The notes beneath the pieces were generated by a model. The model was not told where the DNA came from. It ran no database searches and worked only from the letters and a program-made list of their open reading frames with translations. From NCBI RefSeq assembly GCF_041949975.1, contig NZ_JBHFQG010000007.1:62001-126000 (forward strand): DNA of 64,000 nt. Direction: 5' to 3'. Numbering within the stretch: the first letter of the stretch is position 1; each line of letters begins with the position of its first letter. Positions 16,476-24,226 of this stretch are shown here, one piece after another. A program made the translations under genes and the position numbers. The stretch comes from Alteribacillus sp041949975 (lineage in GTDB: Bacteria; Bacillota; Bacilli; Bacillales; Marinococcaceae).

Positions 16476-17509
16476 GCAGCTCGTTTTAATATATTTATAA
16501 AGAAAGGTAAAAACAGAAATAATGCCACCACACGAATAATATGCAAGCTAGCTACCAGGGTAGGCTCTAAGTGCAATGCCATTGCGGTAGAACTCATTTC
16601 AGCAGCCCCCGCAGGTACTGTACTTAGCAAACTCGTCATATAAGGAAGACCAGTCATCCATTCAAAAAGAGCAGCAAGCGTTAAGCTAAACAAAAAGTAA
16701 ATTCCTAGTAAAACGGCACTTGGTTTTCCGATATCTTTTAACTTTAAAAAAGTAGGACGGTCAAAACGGATCCCAACCATCACTCCGATAAGCGCTTGCC
16801 CAATTCCTCCAACATAAGATGGAAGTACAGTGGTACCAGTCAGCACCCACTCACTTATAATAAATCCTGTAAAGATGCCATAAAACAATGTACCGGCCGG
16901 CACTTTCCATAAACGAAACAGAAAAATGGTTATGAGAATGGCAGCAAGCAGTCCCGCTAATACTGATAATTCGATTTCTTCCAGAGAGAAACCAGAAGTC
17001 CTTCCTTGTAATTCATCCGGGTAGAAAAAACCAGCTAAAAAAGGAATGGTTAGGACAAAAAAGGTAATGCGTGCCGTATGAAACGCAGCTACTACACGAT
17101 TATCCGCTCCATAATCCCCGCTTAACGCAATCACTTCTGAGGCCCCCCCTGGCACACAGCAAAAATAAGCAGTTAAAGGATCAAGATTGGTCCAGTGATT
17201 CATTAACCAGCCAATTCCTACTCCCGCTGCTAGCGTAAATGTCAGGGAAAGCAGAAGCGGAATAAAGTACTGGCTTATTAATTGAAACAATTCTGTTTGC
17301 ATCATAAACCCGATGTTGACCCCTACTACAGCAAGCACTATCCGAAACGGCCAGCCCTCAAAGGCCAGCCTCTTTATAAATAATCCATAGCCTATCCCTG
17401 TTAATAGCCCTCCCATCAGCCATCCAGCTGGTACGTTTAGAAAAGAAAGAATGCCTCCCAGCATTAATGCAATGATGATACAAACCACTTTTTCCCGTAA
17501 CACACTCAT
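16457..17509 (-). CDS. AbrB-family (PF05145) membrane transporter-like protein
   Basis: A 350-residue integral membrane protein with about ten segments in two similar halves. The repeated motif is seen as LNVPAGWLMGGLLTGIGYGL near the N-terminus and again as PSYVGGIGQALIGVMVGIRF in the second half; FCCVPGGASEVIALSGDYG and STVPAGAAEMSSTAMALHLE are the paired PGGA.E / PAGAAEM signatures of this family. Databases often misname it a transcriptional regulator or ammonia monooxygenase. The substrate is unknown. It stands alone between the decayed maltose operon and the aldo/keto reductase gene. Confidence 0.85.
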   Translation of the reverse strand: MSVLREKVVCIIIALMLGGILSFLNVPAGWLMGGLLTGIGYGLFIKRLAFEGWPFRIVLAVVGVNIGFMMQTELFQLISQYFIPLLLSLTFTLAAGVGIGWLMNHWTNLDPLTAYFCCVPGGASEVIALSGDYGADNRVVAAFHTARITFFVLTIPFLAGFFYPDELQGRTSGFSLEEIELSVLAGLLAAILITIFLFRLWKVPAGTLFYGIFTGFIISEWVLTGTTVLPSYVGGIGQALIGVMVGIRFDRPTFLKLKDIGKPSAVLLGIYFLFSLTLAALFEWMTGLPYMTSLLSTVPAGAAEMSSTAMALHLEPTLVASLHIIRVVALFLFLPFFINILKRAAERHGN

Positions 17510-17627
17510 TTACCTTCTTTCTACACTTATCCTAACTATCATACTAACATTTCTCGAGGGCTGAAGGGAGATGAACTGCTATCACCTTTTAGATAGTAAC
17601 ATTTAAAACTATTAATTGCTGTTATGC

Positions 17628-17667
17628 AAAGGCTGCCTCGCTGATAATCAGCGGCAGGCAGCCTTTT
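17628..17667. terminator. Hairpin after the aldo/keto reductase gene
   Basis: AAAGGCTGCCT (17628-17638) pairs with AGGCAGCCTTTT (17656-17667), with an inner CGCTGATNATCAGCG palindrome. It ends the leftward reductase transcript, although its U-tract is short in that direction. Confidence 0.65.
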
Positions 17668-17680
17668 ATTGATCATAAAT

Positions 17681-18517
17681 TTACATTTCATCATAAGGAA
17701 AATCGTCCGGGTGATACCCGTAACGCTGGTTTTCATTCATTCCGTCAATGGCCTGAAGGTCTTCTGTATCAAGGGAAAAATCAAATACATCCGCATTCGA
17801 TTTAATTCTTTCCGGGGTTACCGATTTAGGAATAGTAACCACTTTATTTTCCAGGCACCAGCGAATTAATACTTGAGCAGGTGTTTTGCCATGTTTTTCA
17901 GCTATCCGAGTTACTACATCTTCTCCAAGCAGATCGCCTTTTCCAAGCGGACGCCATGCCTCTAGTTGTATATCATGATTTTGACAATACTCTAACAAAC
18001 CTTTTTGGAATAATCTTGGATGAAATTCTACCTGGTTCACCATTGGCTTCACTTTTGCTTCTTTGATCAAGTTTTCCAAATGCTCTTCTGTAAAGTTACT
18101 CACGCCAATTGCTCTTACTTTGCCTTCTTCATATAACTTTTCAAGTGCTCCCCATGTTTCTTTATATTTTCCTGGTACAGGCCAATGAATTAAATATAGA
18201 TCAATTACATTTACGCCTAGTTTTTTAAGAGAGCGTTCAAATGCATCTAATGTTTCTTCAAAGCCTTGCTCATCATTCCAGACTTTTGTAGTGATGAAAA
18301 TATCCTCTTTTGGCACGTTGCTTTCTTTTATGGCTTCCCCTACACTTTCCTCGTTATAATAAAAAGATGCTGTATCAATGCTTCGATAACCGTTTTCTAA
18401 AGCGGTTTTGACAGCCTGTTTTACTTCATCACCTGCTTCTGCTTGATAGACACCAAGTCCAACCCGGGGCATTTCTACTCCATTTGCTAATTTTGTTACT
18501 GATGTTTCAATACTCAT
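17681..18517 (-). CDS. Aldo/keto reductase
   Basis: An NADPH-dependent carbonyl reductase of the AKR5 group (YvgN/YtbE-like), 278 residues. The catalytic tetrad is visible: Asp in YRSIDTASFYYNEESVG, Tyr in the same motif, Lys in IFITTKVWND and His in IDLYLIHWP. The NADPH-binding IPKSVTPERIKSNADVFDF is near the C-terminus. The start is ATG 18517 with GGAGG nine bases upstream; the TTG immediately before it (18520) is also possible. The physiological substrate, probably an aldehyde such as methylglyoxal, cannot be read from sequence. Confidence 0.9.
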   Translation of the reverse strand: MSIETSVTKLANGVEMPRVGLGVYQAEAGDEVKQAVKTALENGYRSIDTASFYYNEESVGEAIKESNVPKEDIFITTKVWNDEQGFEETLDAFERSLKKLGVNVIDLYLIHWPVPGKYKETWGALEKLYEEGKVRAIGVSNFTEEHLENLIKEAKVKPMVNQVEFHPRLFQKGLLEYCQNHDIQLEAWRPLGKGDLLGEDVVTRIAEKHGKTPAQVLIRWCLENKVVTIPKSVTPERIKSNADVFDFSLDTEDLQAIDGMNENQRYGYHPDDFPYDEM

Positions 18518-18585
18518 CAATTGCTGCCTCCTTTAATATAATTAAAAAAGTACATCGTCTGATAAAAGTGCCAGATTCATGCTAA

Positions 18586-19272
18586 TCATTTGTGCACTAT
18601 ACTAGAGGGAACACTCCAATTTATCTCCCGACGTCCCGCCTTTTTTAGAAACTCATTGGTGCGTGAAAAAGGCCTGCTCCCAAAAAAGCCTCTATGAGCA
18701 GAAAAAGGACTTGGATGAGGGGATTTAATAATTAAATGATGCTTAGAGGTGATGAGTTCCTCTTTAGCTTGAGCATTTTTACCCCATAAGATAAAAACTA
18801 CTGGATCTTCTTTTTCATTCACTTGTCTAATCACTTCATGTGTAAAATGCTCCCAGCCTTTCCCTTGATGAGAATTCGGTTGTCCTCTTCTTACCGTTAA
18901 TACAGCATTTAATAATAGGACCCCTTCTTCTGCCCAGCTTGTGAGACAACCATGATCTGGTATCTCATATCCAAGATCATCATACAGTTCTTTATAGATG
19001 TTTTGCAGGGACGGAGGTATTTTCACCTCTGGTTGAACGGAAAAGCTTAACCCATGGGCTTGGTTTGGTCCATGGTATGGATCCTGACCAAGTATTACTG
19101 CTTTCGTATTTTCATAGGTAGTATGATGCAAAGCATTAAAAATATCGTACATATCTGGATAAATGGTTTTTTCCCGATATTCCTTTTTTAAATAATCTCT
19201 TAATTTTACGTAATAGTCTTTTTGAAATTCCTGATCTAAACGAGGAGCCCAATCATTTGTTAAAATCCCCAC
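18586..19272 (-). CDS. ung: Uracil-DNA glycosylase (family 1)
   Basis: Removes uracil from DNA to start base-excision repair. It has 228 residues. The water-activating loop AVILGQDPYHGPNQAHGLSF carries the catalytic Asp, and the DNA-intercalation loop is HPSPFSAHRGFFGSRPFS. LLLNAVLTVRRGQPNSHQGK contains the uracil-recognition region. GGGAGGG precedes the ATG. In B. subtilis ung is ywdG, again in the ywd region near gerQ and ywdK. Confidence 0.97.
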   Translation of the reverse strand: MGILTNDWAPRLDQEFQKDYYVKLRDYLKKEYREKTIYPDMYDIFNALHHTTYENTKAVILGQDPYHGPNQAHGLSFSVQPEVKIPPSLQNIYKELYDDLGYEIPDHGCLTSWAEEGVLLLNAVLTVRRGQPNSHQGKGWEHFTHEVIRQVNEKEDPVVFILWGKNAQAKEELITSKHHLIIKSPHPSPFSAHRGFFGSRPFSRTNEFLKKAGRREINWSVPSSIVHK

Positions 19273-19360
19273 GCTTTCCCTCCCTTCAAAAAGTTACTTT
19301 TTTAGGTTATTTTGGGTAAGGTATGAAAAAATGACTAACTTAGAAAGAGGTGAAGTTAGC

Positions 19361-19696
19361 ATGGAAAAAGAAGGTATGTACAACAAGGCAAATGAGAATT
19401 CTCAACCTCCTGTTACCGTAAATGGAAAAGCCATTACCTCCCTTGTTCTTGGAATCGTTTCTCTAGTGATGATTGTTCTATTTGTTATTATAAGTCCTGT
19501 ACTGTCTATATTAGGACTTATTTTCGGTATTTTAGCATTAAAAGAAATAAAACGTTCTGGACAAAATGGACGCGGTTTAGCTATTGCCGGAAATACTTGC
19601 AGCATCATAGGACTCATTGTTTCTGTCATATTCATTGTATTTCTTGCTATTGGATTTCTAACTTTTATGCAAATGGAAAATGGTCCGCCTATGTAA
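19361..19696 (+). CDS. DUF4190 small membrane protein
   Basis: About 111 residues: a soluble N-terminus followed by a DUF4190 domain with two membrane helices (ITSLVLGIVSLVMIVLFVII and CSIIGLIVSVIFIVFLAIGF) linked by ILALKEIKRSGQNGRGLAIA, the family signature. The start ATG at 19361 is set by AGAGGTG eight bases upstream, and the ATG at 19331 has no ribosome-binding site. It is a single gene, divergent from ung. Function unknown. Confidence 0.83.
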   Translation: MEKEGMYNKANENSQPPVTVNGKAITSLVLGIVSLVMIVLFVIISPVLSILGLIFGILALKEIKRSGQNGRGLAIAGNTCSIIGLIVSVIFIVFLAIGFLTFMQMENGPPM

Positions 19697-19773
19697 ATGT
19701 CCAGCAGGCATCTATGCATATCAAAGTGCCTGCATATGTATTCCCCTAAAAATAATTCCAAAACATGTCTGTT

Positions 19774-19789
19774 TGTTTCACGTGAAACA
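19774..19789. promoter_or_regulatory. parS site (perfect)
   Basis: TGTTTCACGTGAAACA matches the Bacillus consensus at 16 of 16 bases. It is intergenic between two convergent genes, about 33.8 kb left of dnaA. Confidence 0.95.
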
Positions 19790-19796
19790 TTCATTT

Positions 19797-20567
19797 CTAC
19801 CGTTTGATAAGTTCATTTAAGGTATTAAATAAATAAGGATTAGCTCCCATTACATACAGTCCTTTATCTTCTTCACTTACGATCGTTTTTCCTCCTGCTT
19901 CTTCTAAAACAAGTAAACCTGCTTCCACGTCCCAAACCTTTAATTTTAGCTCCCAATATCCGTCCATTCTGCCGCAAGCAACTTGTGCCAGGTCTAGAGC
20001 AGCACTTCCTAGTCTTCGAATTCCTCCTACTCGGGGCACTAATTCTTGCACATGTGAGAGATTATTATCTTTATCCGTTCCCTTATCATATGGAAAACCG
20101 GTACCTATTACAGCCTTATTCAACATTGATGTCTCTGACACCTTTATCGGACGGTCATTTAAAAATGCACCTTCTCCTTTAACAGCCTCATATGTTTCAT
20201 TTAATTTAGGTGCATGAATCAACCCTGCTATCGTTTCACCTTTGTATCTAATTCCGATGGATATACAAAAAAAGGGAAGGCCCCGTGCATAATTGACTGT
20301 TCCATCTATCGGGTCTATCACCCATTCGTAGTCAGAATCTCCTTCATAAAATCCGCTTTCTTCCGTTCTCATCACGTGTCCAGGGTATTCTTGCTGAATT
20401 TTTTCCGTTAAAAATTTTTCTGTCCACACATCCAATTCGGTGACAAGATCAATAGCTGAAGTTTTACTATTCATTTCCATTGGTCCTTGAGCTTTTTCCA
20501 CTTGCTTCTCACCAGCTTCTTTTACCCAAATTTTTGCTGATAAAAGCATATCTTTCCACTCTTTCAT
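19797..20567 (-). CDS. Inositol monophosphatase family protein
   Basis: A Mg-dependent phosphatase of the IMPase/FBPase superfamily, 256 residues. Metal ligands are in RTEESG and WVIDPIDGTVNYARGLPFFC (DPIDGT motif), with a third in KVWDVEAGLLVLEEAGGK. LGSAALDLAQVACGRMDGY is the second signature. The ATG follows AAAGGTG. B. subtilis YktC is the nearest functional type I know. Substrates could be inositol-1-phosphate, AMP-type nucleotides or sugar phosphates, and the sequence does not decide. Confidence 0.9.
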   Translation of the reverse strand: MKEWKDMLLSAKIWVKEAGEKQVEKAQGPMEMNSKTSAIDLVTELDVWTEKFLTEKIQQEYPGHVMRTEESGFYEGDSDYEWVIDPIDGTVNYARGLPFFCISIGIRYKGETIAGLIHAPKLNETYEAVKGEGAFLNDRPIKVSETSMLNKAVIGTGFPYDKGTDKDNNLSHVQELVPRVGGIRRLGSAALDLAQVACGRMDGYWELKLKVWDVEAGLLVLEEAGGKTIVSEEDKGLYVMGANPYLFNTLNELIKR

Positions 20568-20712
20568 TTGTGATCACACCTTTCTGTTGTCTCTATCATA
20601 TCCAACATTACCCTTCAACACAAAAAATTAAAATAGATGTTTTCTTCATCCTTGTGTTAAATTGTTAGTAACAAGTACCGAAGTTTTTTTTCATAAAACA
20701 AGGAGTTATTTT

Positions 20713-21297
20713 ATGTTGAAGATTCTATTAGATACACTCGAACAACTCGGCCTAATCGGCTTGTTTTTAGGAATAGCAGTGGAAGCCATTTCTATACCGT
20801 TTCCTGCAGCAATTGTGATATTGGTGTACGGGTACATTATGGATCCTTCCGGACTGGAATGGGTGCTGATTAGTTTGGGAGCTGCTGCAGTCTATACAGC
20901 AGTTAGTTTCATTCCATACTGGCTTTCCCTTCGTTACGATCATCTTCTGCAAAACCGTGTAAATACATCCAGTTCTAAACGAATGTTAAGGTTCATGGAT
21001 AAATATAGAGAATGGACGATTTCTGCAGGAAGAATACTTGGTATGGGTTATATTGTTTACCTTGCTGCTTTTTATAAAATAACTCCGTTTCGTTACGGCT
21101 TATTTACTTTTATTGGAGTCCTGCCTGTTGCGTTTCTCATGTTCTATCTAGGCAGCCTCGGAAATATTGAAGTAGTTTATACTTGGTTTCAAAACGTACA
21201 ATACGGAATAATGGTTTTGATTGCGGGAGCTATTGGCTGGTATGTATATTACCGTGTGAAAACGAGAAAAAGATACGGCCGTAAACAACAGTCTTAA
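20713..21297 (+). CDS. DedA/VTT-family membrane protein
   Basis: A polytopic membrane protein of 194 residues with the DedA (SNARE-associated) fold. IAVEAISIPFPAAIVILVYG near the N-terminus is the re-entrant-loop motif (E...P.P.E in the family), and GRILGMGYIVYLAAFYKITP matches the second conserved region (G-R-x-P-x-x-R in typical members), although the arginine/proline pattern is weakened. The start ATG at 20713 follows AAGGAG; earlier starts lack a ribosome-binding site. DedA proteins such as UptA carry undecaprenyl phosphate or other lipids across the membrane. This divergent member may have another lipid as cargo. Confidence 0.75.
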   Translation: MLKILLDTLEQLGLIGLFLGIAVEAISIPFPAAIVILVYGYIMDPSGLEWVLISLGAAAVYTAVSFIPYWLSLRYDHLLQNRVNTSSSKRMLRFMDKYREWTISAGRILGMGYIVYLAAFYKITPFRYGLFTFIGVLPVAFLMFYLGSLGNIEVVYTWFQNVQYGIMVLIAGAIGWYVYYRVKTRKRYGRKQQS

Positions 21298-21371
21298 TGT
21301 TAAACATTACATTGCCAACAAGTCTTTTCATTCATATCATATATTAGATTAGGTTAGGTTAGGTTATAAAA

Positions 21372-21415
21372 AAGCATCATCTTTTACCAACATGTTAAAA
21401 TGATGCTTCTTTTTC
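21372..21415. terminator. Bidirectional terminator between the DedA gene and rlmH
   Basis: AAGCATCAT pairs with ATGATGCTT; As precede it and Ts follow it, so it serves both convergent genes. A (TTAGGT)x3 tandem lies just before it at 21349-21366. Confidence 0.88.
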
Positions 21416-21416
21416 T

Positions 21417-21896
21417 TTATTTATGATATGGACTGCCTCGATTAATTTGAAAAGCCCTGTACAATTGTTCCATTAACATAACCCGCATCAGCTGATGAGG
21501 AAAGGTAAGCTTGGAAAAAGACCATAAAAAATCAGCCCGACCTAAAACCTGTTGATCTAAACCTAAAGAGCCTCCAATCACAAATGCCAGCTTGCTTTTC
21601 CCATGGAGCGCTAAGTCATGTAATTTTTTAGCTGTCATTTCTGAAGAAATCATTTCTCCTCGAGGCTCCAGCGCAAAAACGTACATGTTGTCATGTATTT
21701 TATTTAAAATTTTCTCCCCTTCTTTTTTCTTTATTTGAATCTTTTCTTTTTCACTCGCCTGCTCGGGAGTTTTTTCATCAGAAAGCTCTATTAAATGAAT
21801 GCTCGCCATACCTTTCATACGTTTTTCGTATTCCGCTACGGCTTGTTTTAAATATTTCTCTTTTAACTTTCCCACCGCTATGATTGAGATATTCAC
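21417..21896 (-). CDS. rlmH: 23S rRNA (pseudouridine1915-N3)-methyltransferase RlmH
   Basis: A SPOUT-class methyltransferase acting on helix 69 of 70S ribosomes. It has 159 residues, the exact family length. The N-terminus MNISIIAVGKLKEKYLKQAV, the knot region FVIGGSLGLDQQVLGRADFL and the C-terminal signature TFPHQLMRVMLMEQLYRAF followed by RGSPYHK are all present. In B. subtilis (yydA) it also lies near the wal operon. The upstream gap carries DnaA boxes and the CxxH/CxxC gene. Confidence 0.97.
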   Translation of the reverse strand: MNISIIAVGKLKEKYLKQAVAEYEKRMKGMASIHLIELSDEKTPEQASEKEKIQIKKKEGEKILNKIHDNMYVFALEPRGEMISSEMTAKKLHDLALHGKSKLAFVIGGSLGLDQQVLGRADFLWSFSKLTFPHQLMRVMLMEQLYRAFQINRGSPYHK

Positions 21897-21919
21897 ACCC
21901 TGTCCTCCTCTCCCATAAG

Positions 21920-22208
21920 TTATCCACAGAAATAATCCACATATTCACAGCCCTCACTAAGGGGTTTAAATAATTTTATACACAGCTCTATTTTTGCAGT
22001 ATGAACAAGTTGTGGACAATGAATCTTCTGTTAGTTTTTCCATTTGAGGAGGCTCACCATCCTGTTCAATCGCATCTTCTAAAGCCCGATCACTATGAAT
22101 TTCGCAAAAATAAATCATGTAAAACCATTCCTTTTTCCTTTTATTTTATCTTCAGCTGCATTGTTATCCACAAGTTGCTAACAATAATTTTCGTTTTATT
22201 TATCCACA
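21920..22208. promoter_or_regulatory. Cluster of DnaA boxes outside oriC
   Basis: Exact TTATCCACA boxes lie at 21920-21928, 22164-22172 and 22200-22208. One-mismatch boxes lie at 21933-21941 (TAATCCACA), 21976-21984 (TTATACACA) and 22011-22019 (TGTGGACAA). A further exact box lies in repeat copy B at 22596-22604. The cluster is about 31 kb left of dnaA. DnaA-box clusters away from oriC are known in B. subtilis. Confidence 0.72.
21966..22118 (-). CDS. CxxH/CxxC small protein (BA_5709-type)
   Basis: A 50-residue ORF with an N-terminal CEIH (Cys5, His8) and a C-terminal CSYC (Cys40, Cys43), so the CxxH...CxxC pattern could bind one zinc. It begins MIYFCEIHSDRALEDAIEQ and ends STTCSYCKNRAVYKII. 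This matches the CxxH/CxxC (BA_5709-type) protein family, which in other Bacilli sits in this same place between rlmH and htrC. AAAAGGA lies ten bases before the ATG. Several DnaA boxes lie inside and around it. Function unknown. An antisense 74-codon ORF (22001-22225) is discounted. Confidence 0.83.
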   Translation of the reverse strand: MIYFCEIHSDRALEDAIEQDGEPPQMEKLTEDSLSTTCSYCKNRAVYKII

Positions 22209-22228
22209 ATATTTTGAAGAGTTAACAG

Positions 22229-22631
22229 AACAAAAGCGCAAGCGCCCTGATCAGCCTCGACAGGTAAATGTTCTCCAGTCATGAAAGGCGTTCTTACTTC
22301 CACAGGATGTGGTGACTTCTGCGTTGCACTTTCGTCTCCAAAACGCCACGTCCTATGGCATTGGCAACATTAGCACGTCCTATGCGTCGACGTGTGCGTC
22401 TTTAGCAGAAGGGTCCTAAAAGATGTTCGACTAAGAACGTCACGTCCTGTGACAACGTCGAACTGGCTTGCACAGGAGGTGCTGACTTTTGCGTAGCGAA
22501 CACGATGTTCGCTACGCAAAAGTTCCTTAAACCGTCTTGGGCCTCCGAGAGGCTGGGCGCTGAAGCTAGACGCGGATCAAACAATATGAAGATAGTTATC
22601 CACAACTTGTAAAAACATAATTTCCTAAACA
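22229..22631. repeat. Dispersed intergenic repeat, copy B (403 bp)
   Basis: This has the same flanks as copy A (8407-8643), including the tail with a DnaA box (22596-22604). It carries about 166 extra bases in the middle, and the segment CACAGGATGTGGTGACTTCT (22301-22320) recurs as CACAGGAGGTGCTGACTTTT (22471-22490). The added part is rich in nested hairpins: GTTCGAC...GTCGAAC (22424-22463 region) and a perfect TGCGTAGCGAACA/TGTTCGCTACGCA stem (22490-22518). Confidence 0.9.
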
Positions 22632-22636
22632 AGTTA

Positions 22637-22675
22637 GAAAAACCTTCGAAAGAGGCAGTGCTCCTTCGAAGGTTT
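22637..22675 (-). terminator. Terminator of htrC (wal operon end)
   Basis: AAACCTTCGAA (22640-22650) pairs perfectly with TTCGAAGGTTT (22665-22675) and is followed by Us leftward. Confidence 0.88.
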
Positions 22676-22681
22676 ATGCTC

Positions 22682-23923
22682 CTAAAAATCTTGTTGAGCA
22701 TTTAACGTTAACTCAGTTGTTTGTTGTTCTCCTTCACGATAGAACGTGACCTCAATAGTTTCTCCTATTTCAGCCTCAGTGTATAGGAACTTTCTTAAAT
22801 CATGTCCATCTGTAATTTCTTCGCCATTTATAGCTGTAATTACATCATATTCTTTCAATTCAGCTTCTTGGGCAGGTGTCCCTGGAGCTACATTCGTAAC
22901 AAATACTCCGCTATCTATGTCAGTCGGCAGCTTTAATGTTTCCTGCCAGTGATAACTAGGGATTTCAGAAAGGGATCTAATACCGATACCCATTTGCGGG
23001 CGTTCTACTTCTCCCTTTGTTTCAAGGTCTTCAATGACTGGAATAGCAACCGTTGATGGGATTGCAAAACCAATTCCTTCCACAGTAGATTGAGCAATCT
23101 TCATAGAATTAATACCAATCAACTGACCACTAATATTAATGAGTGCTCCTCCACTGTTACCTGGATTGATGGCTGCATCTGTTTGTAGAACCTCGGCATT
23201 CCAATCCGGCTGACCATTACCGGTCAAGTCAACAGGAATACTTCGTTCAGTCGCACTAATAATTCCCTGGGTTACTGTTCGTGAGAGGTTTGTACCAAGC
23301 GGATTACCAATAGCAATCGCTGGTTCTCCAACATTTAAGTTATCTGAATTTCCAAATTCAGCTACGGTGTCTATCCCTTCTGCATCGATCTGAAGAACTG
23401 CAAGATCCGTTAATACATCAGACCCTACTACCTCTGCTTCTACTCTTCGTTCGTCTGATAAACTGACCTCTACTTGACTTGCTCCTTCAATAACGTGGTG
23501 GTTCGTGACGACAAATGCCGAATCTCCTTCCACTTTATAAATAACTCCGGAACCTGTTCCCTGGCTTTGACCGGTTTCTTCTTCCTGCCAAAATTCAGAC
23601 TGCTGAAGGTTGAAGACACCAACTACAGCCTCAGACACATTATTGACAGCGTCCGTTACATCTGAATTAACCGATAAATTAACATTTTGCTGATTTTCTG
23701 TAAATAAATCTTCATCCGAGGAATTGTCATCATCAGCCGTTGAAGGATTTTCTTGTCCTCCGGCAAAATTAGAATACAATCCAGCTTCGTAAAGGAACGG
23801 TACCGAAAAAACGACGAGCAATGCACCGATAATAGCTCCGATAAAACCGGCTAGTCCAGTCTTTCGTCGATTCGTTTTCCACCTTTTGTTTTCATCCTGC
23901 ATATGATCATTATAATAGCCCAT
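22682..23923 (-). CDS. htrC: Membrane-anchored serine protease HtrC (YyxA), S1C-PDZ
   Basis: A 413-residue quality-control protease facing the cell wall. One N-terminal anchor helix (GLAGFIGAIIGALLVVFSVP) is followed by an acidic linker, a trypsin-like domain with His in VVTNHHVIEGASQ, Asp in VLTDLAVLQIDAEG and Ser in INPGNSGGALINI, and a C-terminal PDZ domain (GVFVTNVAPGTPAQEAELKE). I prefer ATG 23923 (MGYYNDHMQDENKRW) because homologues begin this way and AAGGTG lies nine bases upstream; ATG 23947 is the alternative. Position after walJ matches B. subtilis yyxA. Confidence 0.93.
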   Translation of the reverse strand: MGYYNDHMQDENKRWKTNRRKTGLAGFIGAIIGALLVVFSVPFLYEAGLYSNFAGGQENPSTADDDNSSDEDLFTENQQNVNLSVNSDVTDAVNNVSEAVVGVFNLQQSEFWQEEETGQSQGTGSGVIYKVEGDSAFVVTNHHVIEGASQVEVSLSDERRVEAEVVGSDVLTDLAVLQIDAEGIDTVAEFGNSDNLNVGEPAIAIGNPLGTNLSRTVTQGIISATERSIPVDLTGNGQPDWNAEVLQTDAAINPGNSGGALINISGQLIGINSMKIAQSTVEGIGFAIPSTVAIPVIEDLETKGEVERPQMGIGIRSLSEIPSYHWQETLKLPTDIDSGVFVTNVAPGTPAQEAELKEYDVITAINGEEITDGHDLRKFLYTEAEIGETIEVTFYREGEQQTTELTLNAQQDF

Positions 23924-24226
23924 AACCTCCGACACCTTCCTGTTCATAATTGTTCTTTAAAAGCAATAACAAGCTTCTCGCCAGATGGCGAAGTCATGGA
24001 TTTTAAGGTGAGGCATCCTCTCCTCTTACGTGTAGGTATTTTTCCCCAAGTAAAAGAAAATAAGCATGATTTTTGGTTATATAATTATTTTATTTAAAAC
24101 CCTGTAAATTCGTCCAGAAAGAAGCTTTGTTTTATATAATTTCCCACAATTTCGCTTTTAGAGTGTCCTAATAAAGAGGTTTTTAAACATTTTATCCGTT
24201 AAACCCAATTCTTTTAAAAAAGGCTG
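23924..24226. other. Intergenic gap between walJ and htrC
   Basis: An AT-rich, 303-base gap. No gene, hairpin or exact WalR direct repeat was found. It may hold a separate htrC promoter. Confidence 0.4.

Noticed and set aside
20662..20712. Longer start for the DedA gene
   Set aside because: No ribosome-binding site; ATG 20713 has AAGGAG at good spacing and begins directly before the first helix.
21349..21366. (TTAGGT)x3 tandem, telomere-like
   Set aside because: Only three units next to a terminator; too short to mean anything alone.
22001..22225. 74-codon rightward ORF among the DnaA boxes
   Set aside because: No ribosome-binding site, and it is antisense to the recognisable CxxH/CxxC gene.
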